A stretch of 64,000 nt of DNA from Listeria welshimeri serovar 6b str. SLCC5334 (GTDB lineage Bacteria > Bacillota > Bacilli > Lactobacillales > Listeriaceae), in NCBI RefSeq assembly GCF_000060285.1, contig NC_008555.1:2666001-2730000 (forward strand), given 5' to 3'. The position numbers and the translations under genes were made by a program. This document shows, piece by piece, positions 9,067-17,954 of the stretch (positions are counted from its first letter, which is position 1; the number at the start of each line of letters is the position of its first letter). The notes under the pieces were generated by a model. The model saw only the letters and a list, made by a program, of their open reading frames with translations, was not told where the DNA came from and made no database searches.

Positions 9067-9693
9067 TTAGGACAATTGTTGTAAAATATCTGCTAAAATG
9101 ACTTCCGTGATTTCTTCCGGTTGCATAGTTGCGTCGACTCGCATAAAGCGATCTGGGAACATCTTGATGATTTTTTCATAACCGGCTTGGACTTTCTCAT
9201 GGTAAGAGATATCTTCTTTATCTAAACGATTAACTTCACGACCTTTATTAGCGGCGATCCTAGCTAAACCAACTTCGGCTGGCACATCGAGATAATAGGT
9301 CCGGTCTGGAATTGTATCTTCAATCGCATACAAATTCACTTGTAAAACTTGTTCCATATCCATGTCACGTCCGGCGCCTTGGTAAGCAAGTGAGCTATCC
9401 ATAAAACGGTCACAAAGAACAGTTTTCCCTGCCGCTAAAGCTGGACGAATCGTTTCAACCACATGCTGACGGCGAGCTCCAGCAATAAGTAATACTTCTG
9501 TTTTTGGATCCATTTCTTCATTTCCAATTCCAAGGACGATGTTTCTTACTTTTTCTGAAATCGGGCTGCCACCTGGTTCACGGGTTTTAATAAAATCTAT
9601 GCCCGCTTCTTCCATTTTCTGATTTAAAAGTGTTCCAACAGTCGTTTTTCCAGAACCATCTGGGCCTTCGAGTGTAATAAAAATTGCTTTCAT
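9067..9693 (-). CDS. tmk: Thymidylate kinase
   Basis: The 208-aa enzyme phosphorylates dTMP to dTDP for DNA synthesis. It has the P-loop GPDGSGKTT at residues 10-18, [11 protein letters not shown], the DR motif ([16 protein letters not shown]) and a lid region rich in Arg/Lys. The ATG at 9693 with AGGAAA upstream gives the normal length of about 210 aa. A longer frame upstream adds 19 residues with no family match and is not used. It lies between a PLP decarboxylase gene and pstA, the same order as yaaO-tmk-yaaQ in B. subtilis. Confidence 0.96.
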   Translation of the reverse strand: MKAIFITLEGPDGSGKTTVGTLLNQKMEEAGIDFIKTREPGGSPISEKVRNIVLGIGNEEMDPKTEVLLIAGARRQHVVETIRPALAAGKTVLCDRFMDSSLAYQGAGRDMDMEQVLQVNLYAIEDTIPDRTYYLDVPAEVGLARIAANKGREVNRLDKEDISYHEKVQAGYEKIIKMFPDRFMRVDATMQPEEITEVILADILQQLS

Positions 9694-9746
9694 TTTCGTA
9701 ATTTCCTTTCTATTTCGCGTCGCTTTCTGTTTGATTATAGCATATA

Positions 9747-11126
9747 TCAACGAAACACACGGATGTAATTGTTTGCTAGTTTTTCGCCACCCTGATAGTG
9801 ACGAGTACTAATGCTTTTTAGTTCACGGATATGGTTTTCCGTAATATTTTCTCCGCGAATAATAGCTGGTATTCCCGGCGGATAAAGTGAAATTGTTTCA
9901 GCAGACACACGAGCAACCGCTTCCTCTAATAAAATAAATTCAGTGTTCCGCGTATACATTTCTTCATACGTTAGTGCAAGACCTGTTGCACAAGGCGTTG
10001 ACATTTCGTGCGGTTTTTTTGCCGTTTCTTTTTTTACGGGTGAATGAATCCGACTGATTGGCGTGAAATCAATCCCTTTTTTAATTAACGGTAAAATGAG
10101 TAACACTTGTGATTCATCGGCAAGTTCGGGAAAATAAGAGCTTTCTTCAAAAATAGTTTGCAGTTCATAGCCTGTATAACCCGTTTTGCGAACGATTATT
10201 TTAAGTGGATCATCTGGCAAAATCACATCAAACTTATTTTTTGTCAGCCACTTAATCCACCTAGCACGCATTTTCCAAAAAGCTTCAACATCTGCCGCTG
10301 TGTAAGTTGCCGCATATTTCCGCGCCGCATCCAGTGACGCCATGATTAAATAAGATGGACTACTCGTTTGAAAAACTTGCAAGTAATAAGCTAGTTTATC
10401 AAAAATCGGCAAATCGTTCACTACATGTAAATAGGACCCCATCGTTAGCGCCGGCAACGTCTTATGAGCTGATTGAACGACTACATCTGCCCCAAGCTCC
10501 ACCGCACTTTTAGGAAATTCTGAACTTGTTAAAAAATGTGCTCCGTGCGCCTCATCCACAAATACTACCGTGCCAAAATCATGGGCAATTTGAATACATT
10601 TTTGAATATTGAAAGTCGTTCCATAATAGCTCGGATAAGTAAAAATACATAGTTTTATCTCTGAATGATTATGTAATGTTTCTTCGAGAAGCGCAGGCGT
10701 AACACCACTCGCAACACCAACTTCTTTATTAATTGCTGACGTTAAAAAAATCGGTTCTGCACCTGCTAATTCTATCCCATGTAAAATAGATTTATGTGCA
10801 TCTCTAGGCACCAAAACTTTATCCCCGCGTTTTAAAATCGTCATAATAACCGCCAAGCTTCCACCACTTGTACCATTGACAAGAAAATAGCTTTTTTTAC
10901 TTCCATAACATTCAGAAAGTAATTCCTCTGCTTCTAAAATCACATCTTCCGGGTGGTGTAAATCATCCATTCCTGTAATTTCTGTTACGTCCCATTTCAA
11001 AAATTTTTGCCATGCATCTGGATAAATGGCTCCGCTTTTGTGTCCGGGAACATGGAGTGATATTGGGCAGGATTTAGCATGAGCATCTAGCCGTTCCACT
11101 AAAGGCATTTTAGATTGATCTCGCAT
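9747..11126 (-). CDS. Orn/Lys/Arg-type PLP decarboxylase (YaaO-like)
   Basis: This 459-aa fold-type I PLP enzyme belongs to the group III amino-acid decarboxylases. Visible motifs are the N-terminal [10 protein letters not shown], the VDEAHGAHF aspartate that contacts the PLP ring nitrogen, and the Schiff-base lysine in [11 protein letters not shown]. The C-terminal domain follows. Family members decarboxylate lysine, ornithine or arginine; the substrate cannot be assigned by sight. The ATG at 11126 is preceded by AAAGGGG at good spacing, so an upstream TTG six codons earlier is less likely. It precedes tmk, the same synteny as yaaO in B. subtilis. Confidence 0.88.
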   Translation of the reverse strand: MRDQSKMPLVERLDAHAKSCPISLHVPGHKSGAIYPDAWQKFLKWDVTEITGMDDLHHPEDVILEAEELLSECYGSKKSYFLVNGTSGGSLAVIMTILKRGDKVLVPRDAHKSILHGIELAGAEPIFLTSAINKEVGVASGVTPALLEETLHNHSEIKLCIFTYPSYYGTTFNIQKCIQIAHDFGTVVFVDEAHGAHFLTSSEFPKSAVELGADVVVQSAHKTLPALTMGSYLHVVNDLPIFDKLAYYLQVFQTSSPSYLIMASLDAARKYAATYTAADVEAFWKMRARWIKWLTKNKFDVILPDDPLKIIVRKTGYTGYELQTIFEESSYFPELADESQVLLILPLIKKGIDFTPISRIHSPVKKETAKKPHEMSTPCATGLALTYEEMYTRNTEFILLEEAVARVSAETISLYPPGIPAIIRGENITENHIRELKSISTRHYQGGEKLANNYIRVFR

Positions 11127-11156
11127 AACAATTCCCCTTTTCAAATTCTCTCTTTC

Positions 11157-11162
11157 ATTGTA
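11157..11162 (-). promoter_or_regulatory. -10 box for the decarboxylase gene
   Basis: TACAAT on the minus strand, preceded by TGG, lies about 30 nt before the ATG. The -35 is weak. Confidence 0.4.
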
Positions 11163-11197
11163 CCATTTTGCTGGATTTATGACACATTCTTGCAGTT

Positions 11198-11212
11198 TTA
11201 AAGCGTTTTCAT
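11198..11212 (-). promoter_or_regulatory. cre-like (CcpA) site upstream of dhaK
   Basis: The minus strand reads ATGAAAACGCTTTAA, which fits the cre consensus WTGNAANCGNWWNCA with one mismatch. It lies just upstream of the dhaK -10 (TATAAT at 11224-11229), so CcpA-mediated glucose repression of glycerol/dihydroxyacetone use is likely. Confidence 0.6.
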
Positions 11213-11223
11213 TTTATAAGTTG

Positions 11224-11229
11224 TATAAT
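11224..11229 (+). promoter_or_regulatory. -10 box of the dhaKLM promoter
   Basis: TATAAT lies about 80 nt before dhaK and next to the cre-like site. The -35 is poor (AAGCGT at 17 nt). Confidence 0.5.
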
Positions 11230-11309
11230 AAAATAAGCAACCACGTTTTGACTTTCTAGTAAAGGGAAATTGAGATAAGAGGACTATTTTGAAGGAGGTT
11301 TTTTGTCAG

Positions 11310-12299
11310 ATGAAGAAGATTCTTAACGGTACAGATCAAGTAGTAGAACAAATGGTGGAAGGTTTAGTTAAATCGCATGCAGATATTGTTCACCGTGTGG
11401 AAGGAACTCGCGTCATTGCAAGAAATGATAAACGCCCAAAAAAAGTCGGACTTGTTAGTGGCGGAGGTTCTGGTCACGAGCCTGCCCATGCTGGTTATGT
11501 AGGTCGTGGAATGTTATCTGCGGCAGTGTGCGGCGATGTTTTCACTTCTCCAACTCCAGACCAAATTTATGAAGGTATTAAAGCCGCTGACCAAGGTGCC
11601 GGTGTGCTTTTAATCGTAAAAAACTATACCGGTGATGTGATGAACTTTGAGATGGCAGCAGATTTAGCAGATGCCGAGGATATTAAAGTAGAACAAATCG
11701 TAGTAGATGATGATATTGCTGTTGAAGATAGTACTTTTACAACTGGGCGTCGCGGTGTTGCTGGAACGGTTCTAGTGCATAAAATAATCGGTGCAGCTGC
11801 AGAGGCTGGTGCATCGCTTGAAGAACTGAAAGCACTTGGTGAAAAAGTAATTGCCTCTGTTAAAACGCTAGGTGTAGCACTTTCTCCTTGTACAGTTCCT
11901 GAGGTTGGACATCCTGGATTTGAGCTCGCTGATGACGAAATTGAGCTTGGTATCGGTATCCACGGTGAACCTGGATTTACAAAAGAAAAAATCATGCCAT
12001 CCGCAAGTCTTGCTAAACAACTTTTTGACCGCATTAGTAAAGAAAGTAAACTCCTACCTGGAGATAAAGTAGTTGTCCTAGTAAATGGCATGGGGGCAAC
12101 ACCACTAATGGAACAATATGTTTTTGCAAATGATGTCCATGAACTTCTAAAAAATGCTGGAATAAGCGTAGAAAAAACACTTGTTGGAGATTATATGACT
12201 TCCCTAGAAATGGCCGGATTGTCACTCACCATTTTGAAATTAGAAGATGAGAAATGGGTCGATATGTTGAAACTCCCAGTGGACACAATTGCTTGGTAA
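11310..12299 (+). CDS. dhaK: PTS-dependent dihydroxyacetone kinase, substrate-binding subunit DhaK
   Basis: The 329-aa DhaK subunit binds dihydroxyacetone covalently through a histidine and passes it to DhaL-ADP for phosphorylation. H218 in GIGIHGEPG matches the hemiaminal-forming His of the family, and H56 lies in SGGGSGHEPAH. Full length. The ATG at 11310 follows AAGGAGG; an in-frame TTG at 11289 overlaps that ribosome site and is not used. It is the first gene of dhaK-dhaL-dhaM (EGD-e lmo2695-2697 from memory). A cre-like site overlaps its promoter region. Confidence 0.96.
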   Translation: MKKILNGTDQVVEQMVEGLVKSHADIVHRVEGTRVIARNDKRPKKVGLVSGGGSGHEPAHAGYVGRGMLSAAVCGDVFTSPTPDQIYEGIKAADQGAGVLLIVKNYTGDVMNFEMAADLADAEDIKVEQIVVDDDIAVEDSTFTTGRRGVAGTVLVHKIIGAAAEAGASLEELKALGEKVIASVKTLGVALSPCTVPEVGHPGFELADDEIELGIGIHGEPGFTKEKIMPSASLAKQLFDRISKESKLLPGDKVVVLVNGMGATPLMEQYVFANDVHELLKNAGISVEKTLVGDYMTSLEMAGLSLTILKLEDEKWVDMLKLPVDTIAW

Positions 12300-12321
12300 C
12301 AAAAATTTGGAGGAATGAAAA

Positions 12322-12918
12322 ATGACTTATAATAAAGATTGGGCGTTACGTTGGTTAAATGATTTCGGCGAACGCGTACAAGAAAACAAACAATTATTAA
12401 GTGATCTCGATCAAGCGATTGGTGACGGAGACCACGGTATTAATATGGCTCGCGGTCTTAGCGAACTAAAAAAAGCTTTCACAGAAAAAGAACCCGCAGA
12501 TTTAAAAGATGTTTTTAAAACAGCTGGAATGACAATGGTTAGCAAAGTTGGCGGCGCATCTGGCCCACTTTACGGAACAGCTTTTCTAAATATGAGTAAG
12601 GCAGTTGATTCGGATACAATCGATGCAATCGGTCTGACAAAAGTAATTGAAGCTGGCCTTGAAGGAATTGAAAAACGCGGTAAATCTCATGCAGGTGAAA
12701 AAACAATGATTGATGTTTGGGAACCAGTTGTTCATGCGCTCCATCAAGAAGATTTAACAGATGATGTAGTTGACGCGGCCTTACAAAAAACAAAAGATTT
12801 AAAGGCAACTAAAGGGCGTGCAAGTTATCTTGGTGAACGCTCCATTGGTCACCTTGATCCAGGCGCATACTCTTCCGCCCTGCTCTTCCATGCTATGCTT
12901 CAAACGGAGGTGAGCTAA
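12322..12918 (+). CDS. dhaL: Dihydroxyacetone kinase ADP-binding subunit DhaL
   Basis: The 198-aa DhaL subunit carries a tightly bound ADP that is rephosphorylated by DhaM and then phosphorylates dihydroxyacetone on DhaK. The family signature DLDQAIGDGDHGINMARG near residues 28-45 holds the Mg2+-binding aspartates, followed by GGASGPLYGT and KGRASYLGERSIGHLDPGA. Normal length. It has GGAGG upstream, lies 22 nt after dhaK and is followed by dhaM after 3 nt. Confidence 0.96.
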   Translation: MTYNKDWALRWLNDFGERVQENKQLLSDLDQAIGDGDHGINMARGLSELKKAFTEKEPADLKDVFKTAGMTMVSKVGGASGPLYGTAFLNMSKAVDSDTIDAIGLTKVIEAGLEGIEKRGKSHAGEKTMIDVWEPVVHALHQEDLTDDVVDAALQKTKDLKATKGRASYLGERSIGHLDPGAYSSALLFHAMLQTEVS

Positions 12919-12921
12919 CTT

Positions 12922-13296
12922 ATGGCTAAACCTTATGGTGTTGTCATTATTTCTCACTCCAAAGATGTTGCCAAAGGGGTTCATGATATTATCAAAGAAA
13001 TTGCTCCAGATGTTTCTATCACACATGCAGGCGGAACAGAAGATGGCCGAATTGGCACAAGTTTCGATGCAGTGAACGAAGCAATTGAAAGTAACGAAGC
13101 TGATAAAGTCTACACTTTCTATGATTTAGGAAGCGCCAAAATGAACATTGAAACCGTAGAAGAAATCAGCGAAAAAGAAATTATCCTCTTCAACGCACCA
13201 ATTTTAGAAGGTGCTTATGCTACTGCTGCTCAAGTTCAAATGGATGAAAAACCAGAAGTCATCGCAGCAAATCTTCAAACAATTGAAATTAAATAA
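12922..13296 (+). CDS. dhaM: PTS phosphotransferase subunit DhaM (EIIA-Man type domain only)
   Basis: This 124-aa protein is the EIIA-mannose-like domain that takes phosphate from HPr and rephosphorylates DhaL-bound ADP. The active-site histidine is H12 in GVVIISHSKDVAKG. It lacks the HPr-like and EI-like domains found in E. coli DhaM, as is usual in Firmicutes. It is the last gene of the dha operon, 3 nt after dhaL, and a terminator follows. Confidence 0.94.
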   Translation: MAKPYGVVIISHSKDVAKGVHDIIKEIAPDVSITHAGGTEDGRIGTSFDAVNEAIESNEADKVYTFYDLGSAKMNIETVEEISEKEIILFNAPILEGAYATAAQVQMDEKPEVIAANLQTIEIK

Positions 13297-13302
13297 ATTC
13301 GT

Positions 13303-13336
13303 AAACCCTTGAACTTTCACAGTTTGAGGGTTTATT
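13303..13336 (+). terminator. Terminator of dhaKLM
   Basis: AAACCCTTGAACT pairs imperfectly with AGTTTGAGGGTTT, followed by a T-rich stretch. Confidence 0.8.
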
Positions 13337-13385
13337 AATTATTTCAATTGAAAGAATTAACTAAAAACTCTTTATTTTTCTTAAT

Positions 13386-13403
13386 ATTTAGTATAAACTA
13401 AAT
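13386..13403. promoter_or_regulatory. Inverted repeat in the promoter region of the OppA-type gene
   Basis: ATTTAGT, 4 nt, ACTAAAT forms a spaced palindrome covering a possible -10 (TATAAA), about 30 nt before the ATG. It could be a regulator site; which regulator is unknown. Confidence 0.35.
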
Positions 13404-13431
13404 TATGTACCAAAAAATAGGGAGGTTTACT

Positions 13432-15099
13432 ATGGTTAAGAAAAATATTGTAATTGCGTTTTTTATTTTGACGTTAGGGCTCGTTCTTGCAGCATGTGGC
13501 GGCAATGATAGTTCTAAAGATAAAGCAACAACTTCTACAGGGGATAAAGGGGATAAAAAAGTTGTTAATTTAATGGAATCCGCTGAAATCCCATCCATGG
13601 ATTCTGTTAAAGGAACCGATGGCGTTAGCTTTACAGCACAAAATCAAGTTTTTGAAGGTCTTTACTACTTAGATAAGGATGATCAAACGCAACCAGGTGT
13701 CGCAGCAAGTGACCCAGAAATTTCTGATGACCAAAAAGTATACACGATCAAACTACGAGACGATGCAAAATGGTCTAATGGTACAAAAGTAACTGCTCAT
13801 GATTTCGTTTACGCATGGCAAAAAATTGTTAATCCCGCAACCGCAGCAGAATACGCAGTCCTTTTTGATGGGCTGATTGCGAATGCGACAGATATTATTA
13901 ATGGTAAAAAGAAACCCGAAGAACTTGGTGTCAAAGCACTTGATGATACTACACTCGAAATCACACTCGAAAATCCAACACCATACTTTCATTCTCTTTT
14001 AACTTTCCCAACATTCTACCCACAAAATGAAAAATATTCAGAATCACAAGGCGATGATTATGCCAAAGATAGCGATCATATGATTTATAATGGTCCATTT
14101 GTGATGAAAGATTGGAATAATACTAGCAAAGAATGGAAATACGAGAAAAACAAAGATTACTGGGACAAAGATACAGTAAAAGTAGACACAATTAATATGC
14201 AAGTTGTTAAAGAACCAGGAACTGCTGTTAATTTATATTCTACTGGCAAGTTAGACCGCGCAACACTTACAGGTGACTACGCAAAACAAAAACAAAACGA
14301 TAGTGATTACACTACCGAAAAAGAAGCTTTTGTTTATTACTTAAAATTCAACCAAAAGCAAGCTGGAAAATCCACTCTTTTTGCGAATGAAAATGCACGT
14401 AAAGCATTCGCGCTGTCCGTGGATAAAGAATCCTTAGTAAAAACAGTCATGGGTAACGGCTCTACTGCAATGAATGGTTTTGTTCCTGCCGAATTTACTT
14501 TCAATCCCGAAACAAAAGAAGATTTCCGGAAAGAAAATGGTGACTTATTAACAACCGACAAAGCAGCAGCCAAAGAATACTGGAAAAAAGCGAAAGAAGA
14601 GCTAGGAATCGATACACTCACTGTAGAACTGCTTGGCGATGATCAAGACTTCAACAAAAAATCTACAGAGTTCTTACAAAGTGCACTTGAATCAAACTTA
14701 GATGGACTAACAATTAAAATCAAAACCGTTCCTTACAAAGCTCGCCTAAAATTAGACGAGACAGAAGATTATACATTAGAACTAACTCGTTGGGGCCCGG
14801 ACTACCAAGATCCTATCACATTCCTATCGACAACGATGACAGACAACAACTACAACCGCTCTAACTACTCTAATAAAGAATATGATAAACTGCTAACCGA
14901 TGCTTCTACCACTTATGCAACACAACCAGAAAAACGCTGGCAAGCAATGCTTGATGCAGAGAAAATACTAATGGATGATGTTGGTATTGCACCACTTTAT
15001 CAAGCAGGTACAGCAGCTCTCCAAAGCCCTAAAGTAACCGGCATTTCTCATCACTTATTCGGCGCTCCATTCAGTTACCACTGGATAGAGAAAAAATAA
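13432..15099 (+). CDS. Oligopeptide ABC transporter substrate-binding lipoprotein (OppA type)
   Basis: The 555-aa lipoprotein has a signal peptide ending in a lipobox, LVLAAC, with C22 as the lipidated residue. The mature part fits the SBP_bac_5 family: EGLYYLDKDDQTQPGVA, the KWSNGTKVTAHDFVYAW motif, then YNGPFVMKDW. It should sit on the outer face of the membrane and deliver peptides to an Opp permease. No permease or ATPase genes are adjacent, so it is an orphan binding protein that must share a transporter elsewhere. The ATG at 13432 has GGGAGG upstream. Confidence 0.92.
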   Translation: MVKKNIVIAFFILTLGLVLAACGGNDSSKDKATTSTGDKGDKKVVNLMESAEIPSMDSVKGTDGVSFTAQNQVFEGLYYLDKDDQTQPGVAASDPEISDDQKVYTIKLRDDAKWSNGTKVTAHDFVYAWQKIVNPATAAEYAVLFDGLIANATDIINGKKKPEELGVKALDDTTLEITLENPTPYFHSLLTFPTFYPQNEKYSESQGDDYAKDSDHMIYNGPFVMKDWNNTSKEWKYEKNKDYWDKDTVKVDTINMQVVKEPGTAVNLYSTGKLDRATLTGDYAKQKQNDSDYTTEKEAFVYYLKFNQKQAGKSTLFANENARKAFALSVDKESLVKTVMGNGSTAMNGFVPAEFTFNPETKEDFRKENGDLLTTDKAAAKEYWKKAKEELGIDTLTVELLGDDQDFNKKSTEFLQSALESNLDGLTIKIKTVPYKARLKLDETEDYTLELTRWGPDYQDPITFLSTTMTDNNYNRSNYSNKEYDKLLTDASTTYATQPEKRWQAMLDAEKILMDDVGIAPLYQAGTAALQSPKVTGISHHLFGAPFSYHWIEKK

Positions 15100-15132
15100 A
15101 ATTAAAAAGACGAGCAGTGTGAATTCCCCCCT

Positions 15133-15172
15133 GAAAAGTTAGACCTAAAAATCTAACTTTTCGGGGGTTTTT
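15133..15172 (+). terminator. Terminator of the OppA-type gene (copy 1 of a repeated element)
   Basis: CCCCCTGAAAAGTTAGA pairs with TCTAACTTTTCGGGGG, followed by TTTTTT. A near-identical element occurs at 15392-15432. Confidence 0.9.
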
Positions 15173-15184
15173 TAATGCGAAAAT
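15138..15184 (+). repeat. Direct repeat, copy 1 (terminator plus flank)
   Basis: The segment from GTTAGACCTAAAAATCTAAC through GGGGGTTTTTTAATGCGAAAA recurs almost unchanged at about 15397-15442, on the other side of a 36-aa ORF. Confidence 0.8.
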
Positions 15185-15205
15185 GCTGTACTTAATTTAA
15201 TATGT

Positions 15206-15211
15206 TATAAT
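15206..15211 (+). promoter_or_regulatory. Extended -10 promoter of the 36-aa membrane protein
   Basis: TATAAT preceded by TGT gives the extended -10 motif TGTTATAAT. The -35 is weak. It lies 52 nt before the ATG. Confidence 0.55.
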
Positions 15212-15262
15212 CAAAACAACAAGAGAAAATTAACCATACGTTTGATAAAGGGAGGCATAAAT

Positions 15263-15373
15263 ATGTCGTGGATAGCACCTTACATACCAATTGTATTGCA
15301 AGCTCTGTTAGTTATTGGTATCTTTTTTATAGGATTTAAGCTCTATAAAAAATTTCAGTTATCAAAAAAATAA
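15263..15373 (+). CDS. Small single-span membrane protein (36 aa)
   Basis: The reading frame MSWIAPYIPIVLQALLVIGI continues with one hydrophobic helix (about residues 8-26) and ends in a basic tail (FKLYKKFQLSKK). The ribosome site AAGGGAGG lies 8 nt before the ATG, an extended -10 promoter lies upstream and a terminator follows, so it looks like a complete transcription unit. I know no family. Small hydrophobic peptides with basic tails include type I toxins, membrane-protein modulators and short peptides without known role. It is flanked by two copies of the same terminator sequence. Confidence 0.6.
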   Translation: MSWIAPYIPIVLQALLVIGIFFIGFKLYKKFQLSKK

Positions 15374-15391
15374 TACGAATTACAACCACCC

Positions 15392-15432
15392 CCAGGAGTT
15401 AGACCTAAAAATCTAACTTTCGGGGGTTTTTT
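15392..15432 (+). terminator. Terminator after the 36-aa ORF (copy 2 of the repeated element)
   Basis: CCCCCAGGAGTTAGA pairs with TCTAACTTTCGGGGG, followed by TTTTTT. It is nearly the same as the terminator at 15133-15172. Confidence 0.88.
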
Positions 15433-15442
15433 AATGCGAAAA
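15397..15442 (+). repeat. Direct repeat, copy 2 (terminator plus flank)
   Basis: This repeats 15138-15184 with two T deleted in the stem. The pair brackets the small ORF. Confidence 0.8.
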
Positions 15443-15507
15443 CCCACTCTATAAAAGGCTAAATTTCCATCGGGACGCCAACCTTTTTTAACGTAAATTT
15501 TCCGTGG

Positions 15508-15513
15508 TATAAT
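15508..15513 (+). promoter_or_regulatory. Extended -10 promoter of the RpiR-family gene
   Basis: TATAAT with upstream TGG (extended -10) lies 45 nt before the ATG. The -35 region is T-rich and weak. Confidence 0.5.
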
Positions 15514-15558
15514 TACTTATGATCCATTTGCCATTCTAAAAAGTTAGGATTTGAAACG

Positions 15559-16410
15559 ATGAATATATTAATTAAAATAAGAGAATTAGCCAATTTAACG
15601 AATAGCGAAAAAGAACTTGCCAACTACATTTTGGCAAATCCGAAAAAAACACTTCAATTCAAGCCTAAAGAACTAGCCACATCTGCATTCGTTTCCACCG
15701 CAACCATCTATCGCTTAATCAACAAGTTAGGACTAAACGGTATTGGTGAACTAAAAATCGAAATCGCTTCAAGTCTTCGTGAAACAACCACAGAAAAAGA
15801 AATAAATTACGATTATCCTATTTTAGAATCAGATACACCTTACCAGATTATGACCAACCTACAGCAAATATACAAAGGAACCATTGATGAAACGTTAAAT
15901 AACGCTGATCCAGAAGAACTCGTAAGGATTGGTGAAAAATTGGTCAATGCGAAAATCATTGATGTATACGCAGCTTCTGCTAACTTATTCTTTGCTCAAA
16001 ATTTTAAATTTCAAATGCAGGAAATTGGTGTTCTAGTCAACGTTCCTGAGGAAGATTACATCCAAAGCTTGTCTGCAGCAAATAGCGATAAAAACCATAT
16101 TGCCATTGTGGTTTCTTACGGCGGACGAAGCCGGACACTTCAAAGAGTCGTCCATATTCTGTCTGAAAACAATGTCGACATTATCTTAATTACTTCCATG
16201 CAACAAAATTCCTTAGCCAAATTTGCTACACACAAAATTTATATGGCATCCGCTGAGAATCATTACAACAAAGTCTCCTCGTTCTCAACTAGGCAGTCAT
16301 TACTAAGCATTTTCGACACGCTTTATTCGGTTTATTTTAATCACGATTACGAAAAAAATATCCAGTATAAAACAACTAATTATCAAAAAATGAACGCCGA
16401 ATTGGAATGA
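15559..16410 (+). CDS. RpiR/MurR family transcriptional regulator (HTH plus SIS domain)
   Basis: The 283-aa protein has an N-terminal HTH_6 domain at about residues 1-77 (ANPKKTLQFKPKELATSAFV, then TATIYRLINKLGLNG). A C-terminal SIS sugar-phosphate-binding domain lies at about 120-260 (VVSYGGRSRTLQRVV, IILITSMQQNSLAKFA). RpiR regulators respond to phosphosugars and usually control sugar catabolism or amino-sugar genes. It stands alone, with a Cof-type phosphatase gene downstream after 117 nt, so its target cannot be named. The ribosome site is modest (AGGA). Confidence 0.9.
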   Translation: MNILIKIRELANLTNSEKELANYILANPKKTLQFKPKELATSAFVSTATIYRLINKLGLNGIGELKIEIASSLRETTTEKEINYDYPILESDTPYQIMTNLQQIYKGTIDETLNNADPEELVRIGEKLVNAKIIDVYAASANLFFAQNFKFQMQEIGVLVNVPEEDYIQSLSAANSDKNHIAIVVSYGGRSRTLQRVVHILSENNVDIILITSMQQNSLAKFATHKIYMASAENHYNKVSSFSTRQSLLSIFDTLYSVYFNHDYEKNIQYKTTNYQKMNAELE

Positions 16411-16527
16411 TTTTTCAAAAAGACTGCTATTTTCCTTTCGAACTGAAAAAAAGCTCTCAATATTTATCACTTCTAACTTTTCCTTATTTTCTAATGATAC
16501 AATGAAGAAAAAAGGAGCTAAACTCAC

Positions 16528-17367
16528 ATGACAACACAAGCGATTATTTTAGATATTGATGGCACTTTATTAAATGACGACAAAAAAATCTCACCCGAAA
16601 CTAAAAAAGCACTCATCACCGCGCAACAAAATGGCGTTAAACTCATCCTCGCATCTGGCAGACCAACAACCGGAATGCACCTGTACGCCGAGCAATTAGA
16701 AATGGAAACATATCACGGCTTACTCGTTTCTTACAACGGTGCCAAAGTTGTTGATTGCCAAACAAAAGAAGAATTATTTAATCAGACGCTCACTATTGCA
16801 GAAGGAAAAGCTGTACTTGAACATATGAAGCAATTTGAAGTAAAAGTCATGATTGATAAAGACGACTATATGTATGTGAACAATGTATACGACTGTTATA
16901 TCCCTTACAAAGGCGAAGAAATTAACATCATTCAATATGAATCTCGCGGTGGCAACTTCAAGCTATGTGAAAAAGAAGATTTAGCAGCATTTTTAGATTA
17001 TCGTATCAATAAAATACTAACTGCCGGCGACCCAGACTATATGCAAAAAAATTACCAAGCCATGATGGCTCCTTTTAAAAATACTCTTAACTGCGTCTTT
17101 ACAGCAGATTTCTACTTTGAGTTTACAGCAAAAAATATCGACAAAGCCAAAGCTCTCGACACTGTTTTAACACCAATGGGCATTCACGCTGAAAACATTA
17201 TCGCTTTTGGAGATGGACATAACGATATCACTATGGTCAAATATGCTGGAACAGGTATCGCCATGGACAACGCCGTTCCTGAATTAAAAGCAGTAGCCAA
17301 CTCCATTACTTTATCCAACAATAAAGACGGAATTGCGCACGTACTAAATAATTTCATTAAGAGTTAA
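16528..17367 (+). CDS. Cof-type HAD-superfamily phosphatase
   Basis: The 279-aa HAD class IIB phosphatase has motif I DIDGTLLND at residues 9-17, motif II around LASGRPT (residue 48), a conserved Lys in the cap-to-core region and motif III/IV GDGHNDITMVKYAG. Enzymes of this group dephosphorylate sugar phosphates, FMN or PLP; the substrate cannot be assigned. AAAAGGAG precedes the ATG. A short terminator follows, shared with the convergent Nudix gene. Confidence 0.92.
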   Translation: MTTQAIILDIDGTLLNDDKKISPETKKALITAQQNGVKLILASGRPTTGMHLYAEQLEMETYHGLLVSYNGAKVVDCQTKEELFNQTLTIAEGKAVLEHMKQFEVKVMIDKDDYMYVNNVYDCYIPYKGEEINIIQYESRGGNFKLCEKEDLAAFLDYRINKILTAGDPDYMQKNYQAMMAPFKNTLNCVFTADFYFEFTAKNIDKAKALDTVLTPMGIHAENIIAFGDGHNDITMVKYAGTGIAMDNAVPELKAVANSITLSNNKDGIAHVLNNFIKS

Positions 17368-17391
17368 AAAAGGCTGAAAATCAGCCTTTTT
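17366..17391. terminator. Bidirectional terminator between the HAD and Nudix genes
   Basis: AAAAAGGCTG, AAAAT, CAGCCTTTTT forms a compact hairpin with A and T tracts on both sides. Confidence 0.85.
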
Positions 17392-17836
17392 CTATTACAT
17401 TCATATCATGGTTTTTTAATCGTTCATTCAGCTCATAAAGCGCCGTCTTATTACTGTCCCACGCCAATAACTTAAACGCCTCTTCATACGAAACCCATTT
17501 GAACTCCTTATGTTCCAAAGATAATTTTACATCAGATAAGCAAACAGATAAATCTATAGCAAAAGAGTACTCTGGAATCACATAAGGCCTTTTAAATGAA
17601 AAATGATAACCCGGAATATGAGCGAGAGAGTCTAGCTGGTAAATTTGAAAACGTTTATCCAAATTCAACTCTTCGGCACTTTCTCTTCTCGCAGTTGCCA
17701 CAATTGTTTCATCCTCTTCTCCACCACCAGCTACAAATTGCCAAACTTCTTCCTCTTTCCTAAGCAAAACGCCAAACCGATATTTATCTTTATTTTTTAT
17801 AAACGGTATCACTAAAATTTGAAAAGGTTGTCTCAC
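17381..17836 (-). CDS. Nudix hydrolase
   Basis: The 151-aa protein carries a Nudix box at about residues 37-59: G-x5-E-x7-R-E-S-A-E-E-L. The usual G after the EE pair is replaced (NL instead of GU), a minor deviation. Nudix enzymes hydrolyse nucleoside diphosphates linked to another group. The substrate is unknown. The start is GTG behind AAAGGCGTG. It is a single gene convergent with the HAD phosphatase gene; its 3' end overlaps the shared terminator. Confidence 0.88.
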   Translation of the reverse strand: MRQPFQILVIPFIKNKDKYRFGVLLRKEEEVWQFVAGGGEEDETIVATARRESAEELNLDKRFQIYQLDSLAHIPGYHFSFKRPYVIPEYSFAIDLSVCLSDVKLSLEHKEFKWVSYEEAFKLLAWDSNKTALYELNERLKNHDMNVIEKG

Positions 17837-17954
17837 TTTCTCACGCCTTTCTTAATATATAAAAAATTTTCTACAAATTCGCCCCTTCTTTCTACAGAAA
17901 TGATCCATTTTCTGGTATGCTTAAATTAATAAACTAAAGTAGGAGGCTATTTAA

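Noticed and set aside
11624-12091. A 155-codon minus-strand ORF opposite dhaK
   Set aside because: It is antisense to a conserved enzyme gene and has no ribosome site or family resemblance.
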